Source: Alphaproteobacteria bacterium (GTDB taxonomy: Bacteria; Pseudomonadota; Alphaproteobacteria; Micavibrionales; Micavibrionaceae). Taken from it: 22,839 nt of DNA. The notes under the pieces were generated by a model that ran no database searches, had not been told where the DNA came from, and saw only the letters and a program-made list of their open reading frames with translations. The stretch's first letter is position 1; the number at the start of each line of letters is the position of its first letter. Of the stretch, positions 22,838 through 22,839 are shown one piece after another. Both the position numbers and the translations under genes were made by a program. The stretch covers positions 1 through 22,839 of the forward strand of contig JAUILO010000018.1 in the NCBI GenBank assembly GCA_030432775.1, given 5' to 3'.

Positions 22838-22839
22838 GA

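Overview
This window looks like a chromosomal segment from an alphaproteobacterium of moderate GC (mid-40s percent by eye). The strongest clue is gene order: a DUF502 membrane-protein gene, recG, sdhE and mfd lie close together, a neighbourhood that recurs in alphaproteobacteria, and a trxB-lysR pair closes the right edge. Genus or family cannot be fixed from this sequence alone.

Layout. 1-615 is the 3' part of a DUF502 gene with a long histone-like Lys/Ala/Ser/Thr tail. 616-760 holds a terminator and two short tandem repeats. 761-3697 (minus) encodes a large acidic protein of 978 residues that I do not recognise; it carries two kinds of internal repeat and a possible winged-helix segment. 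3918-6026 (minus) is recG. sdhE and mfd (6200-10124, plus) diverge from it. 10217-13101 (plus) holds a protein with one intact and one degenerate AAA+ module, followed by a small unknown protein. 13204-15647 (plus) holds an AmgK-like sugar kinase and a class I aminotransferase. 15693-19345 (minus) holds an unknown 392-residue protein, a nucleoside hydrolase and a patatin-like lipase. 19569-20360 (minus) is an RNase Z-like metallo-beta-lactamase-fold hydrolase. 20361-20841 has no protein gene, but on the minus strand it holds what looks like a ~100-nt small RNA with C-rich loops and a strong intrinsic terminator. 20842-22760 (minus) is lysR preceded by trxB.

How the genes fit together. RecG and Mfd both rescue stalled replication or transcription machinery. 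SdhE flavinylates succinate dehydrogenase and shares the mfd operon by position. AmgK points to peptidoglycan-sugar recycling, although the usual partner murU is absent here. TrxB supplies thiol-reducing power. The least explained parts are the 978-residue repeat protein placed between DUF502 and recG, the two-module AAA+ protein with its small neighbour, the 392-residue protein upstream of the nucleoside hydrolase, and the candidate small RNA between lysR and the MBL-fold gene. I found no rRNA, tRNA, CRISPR array, insertion sequence or phage gene.
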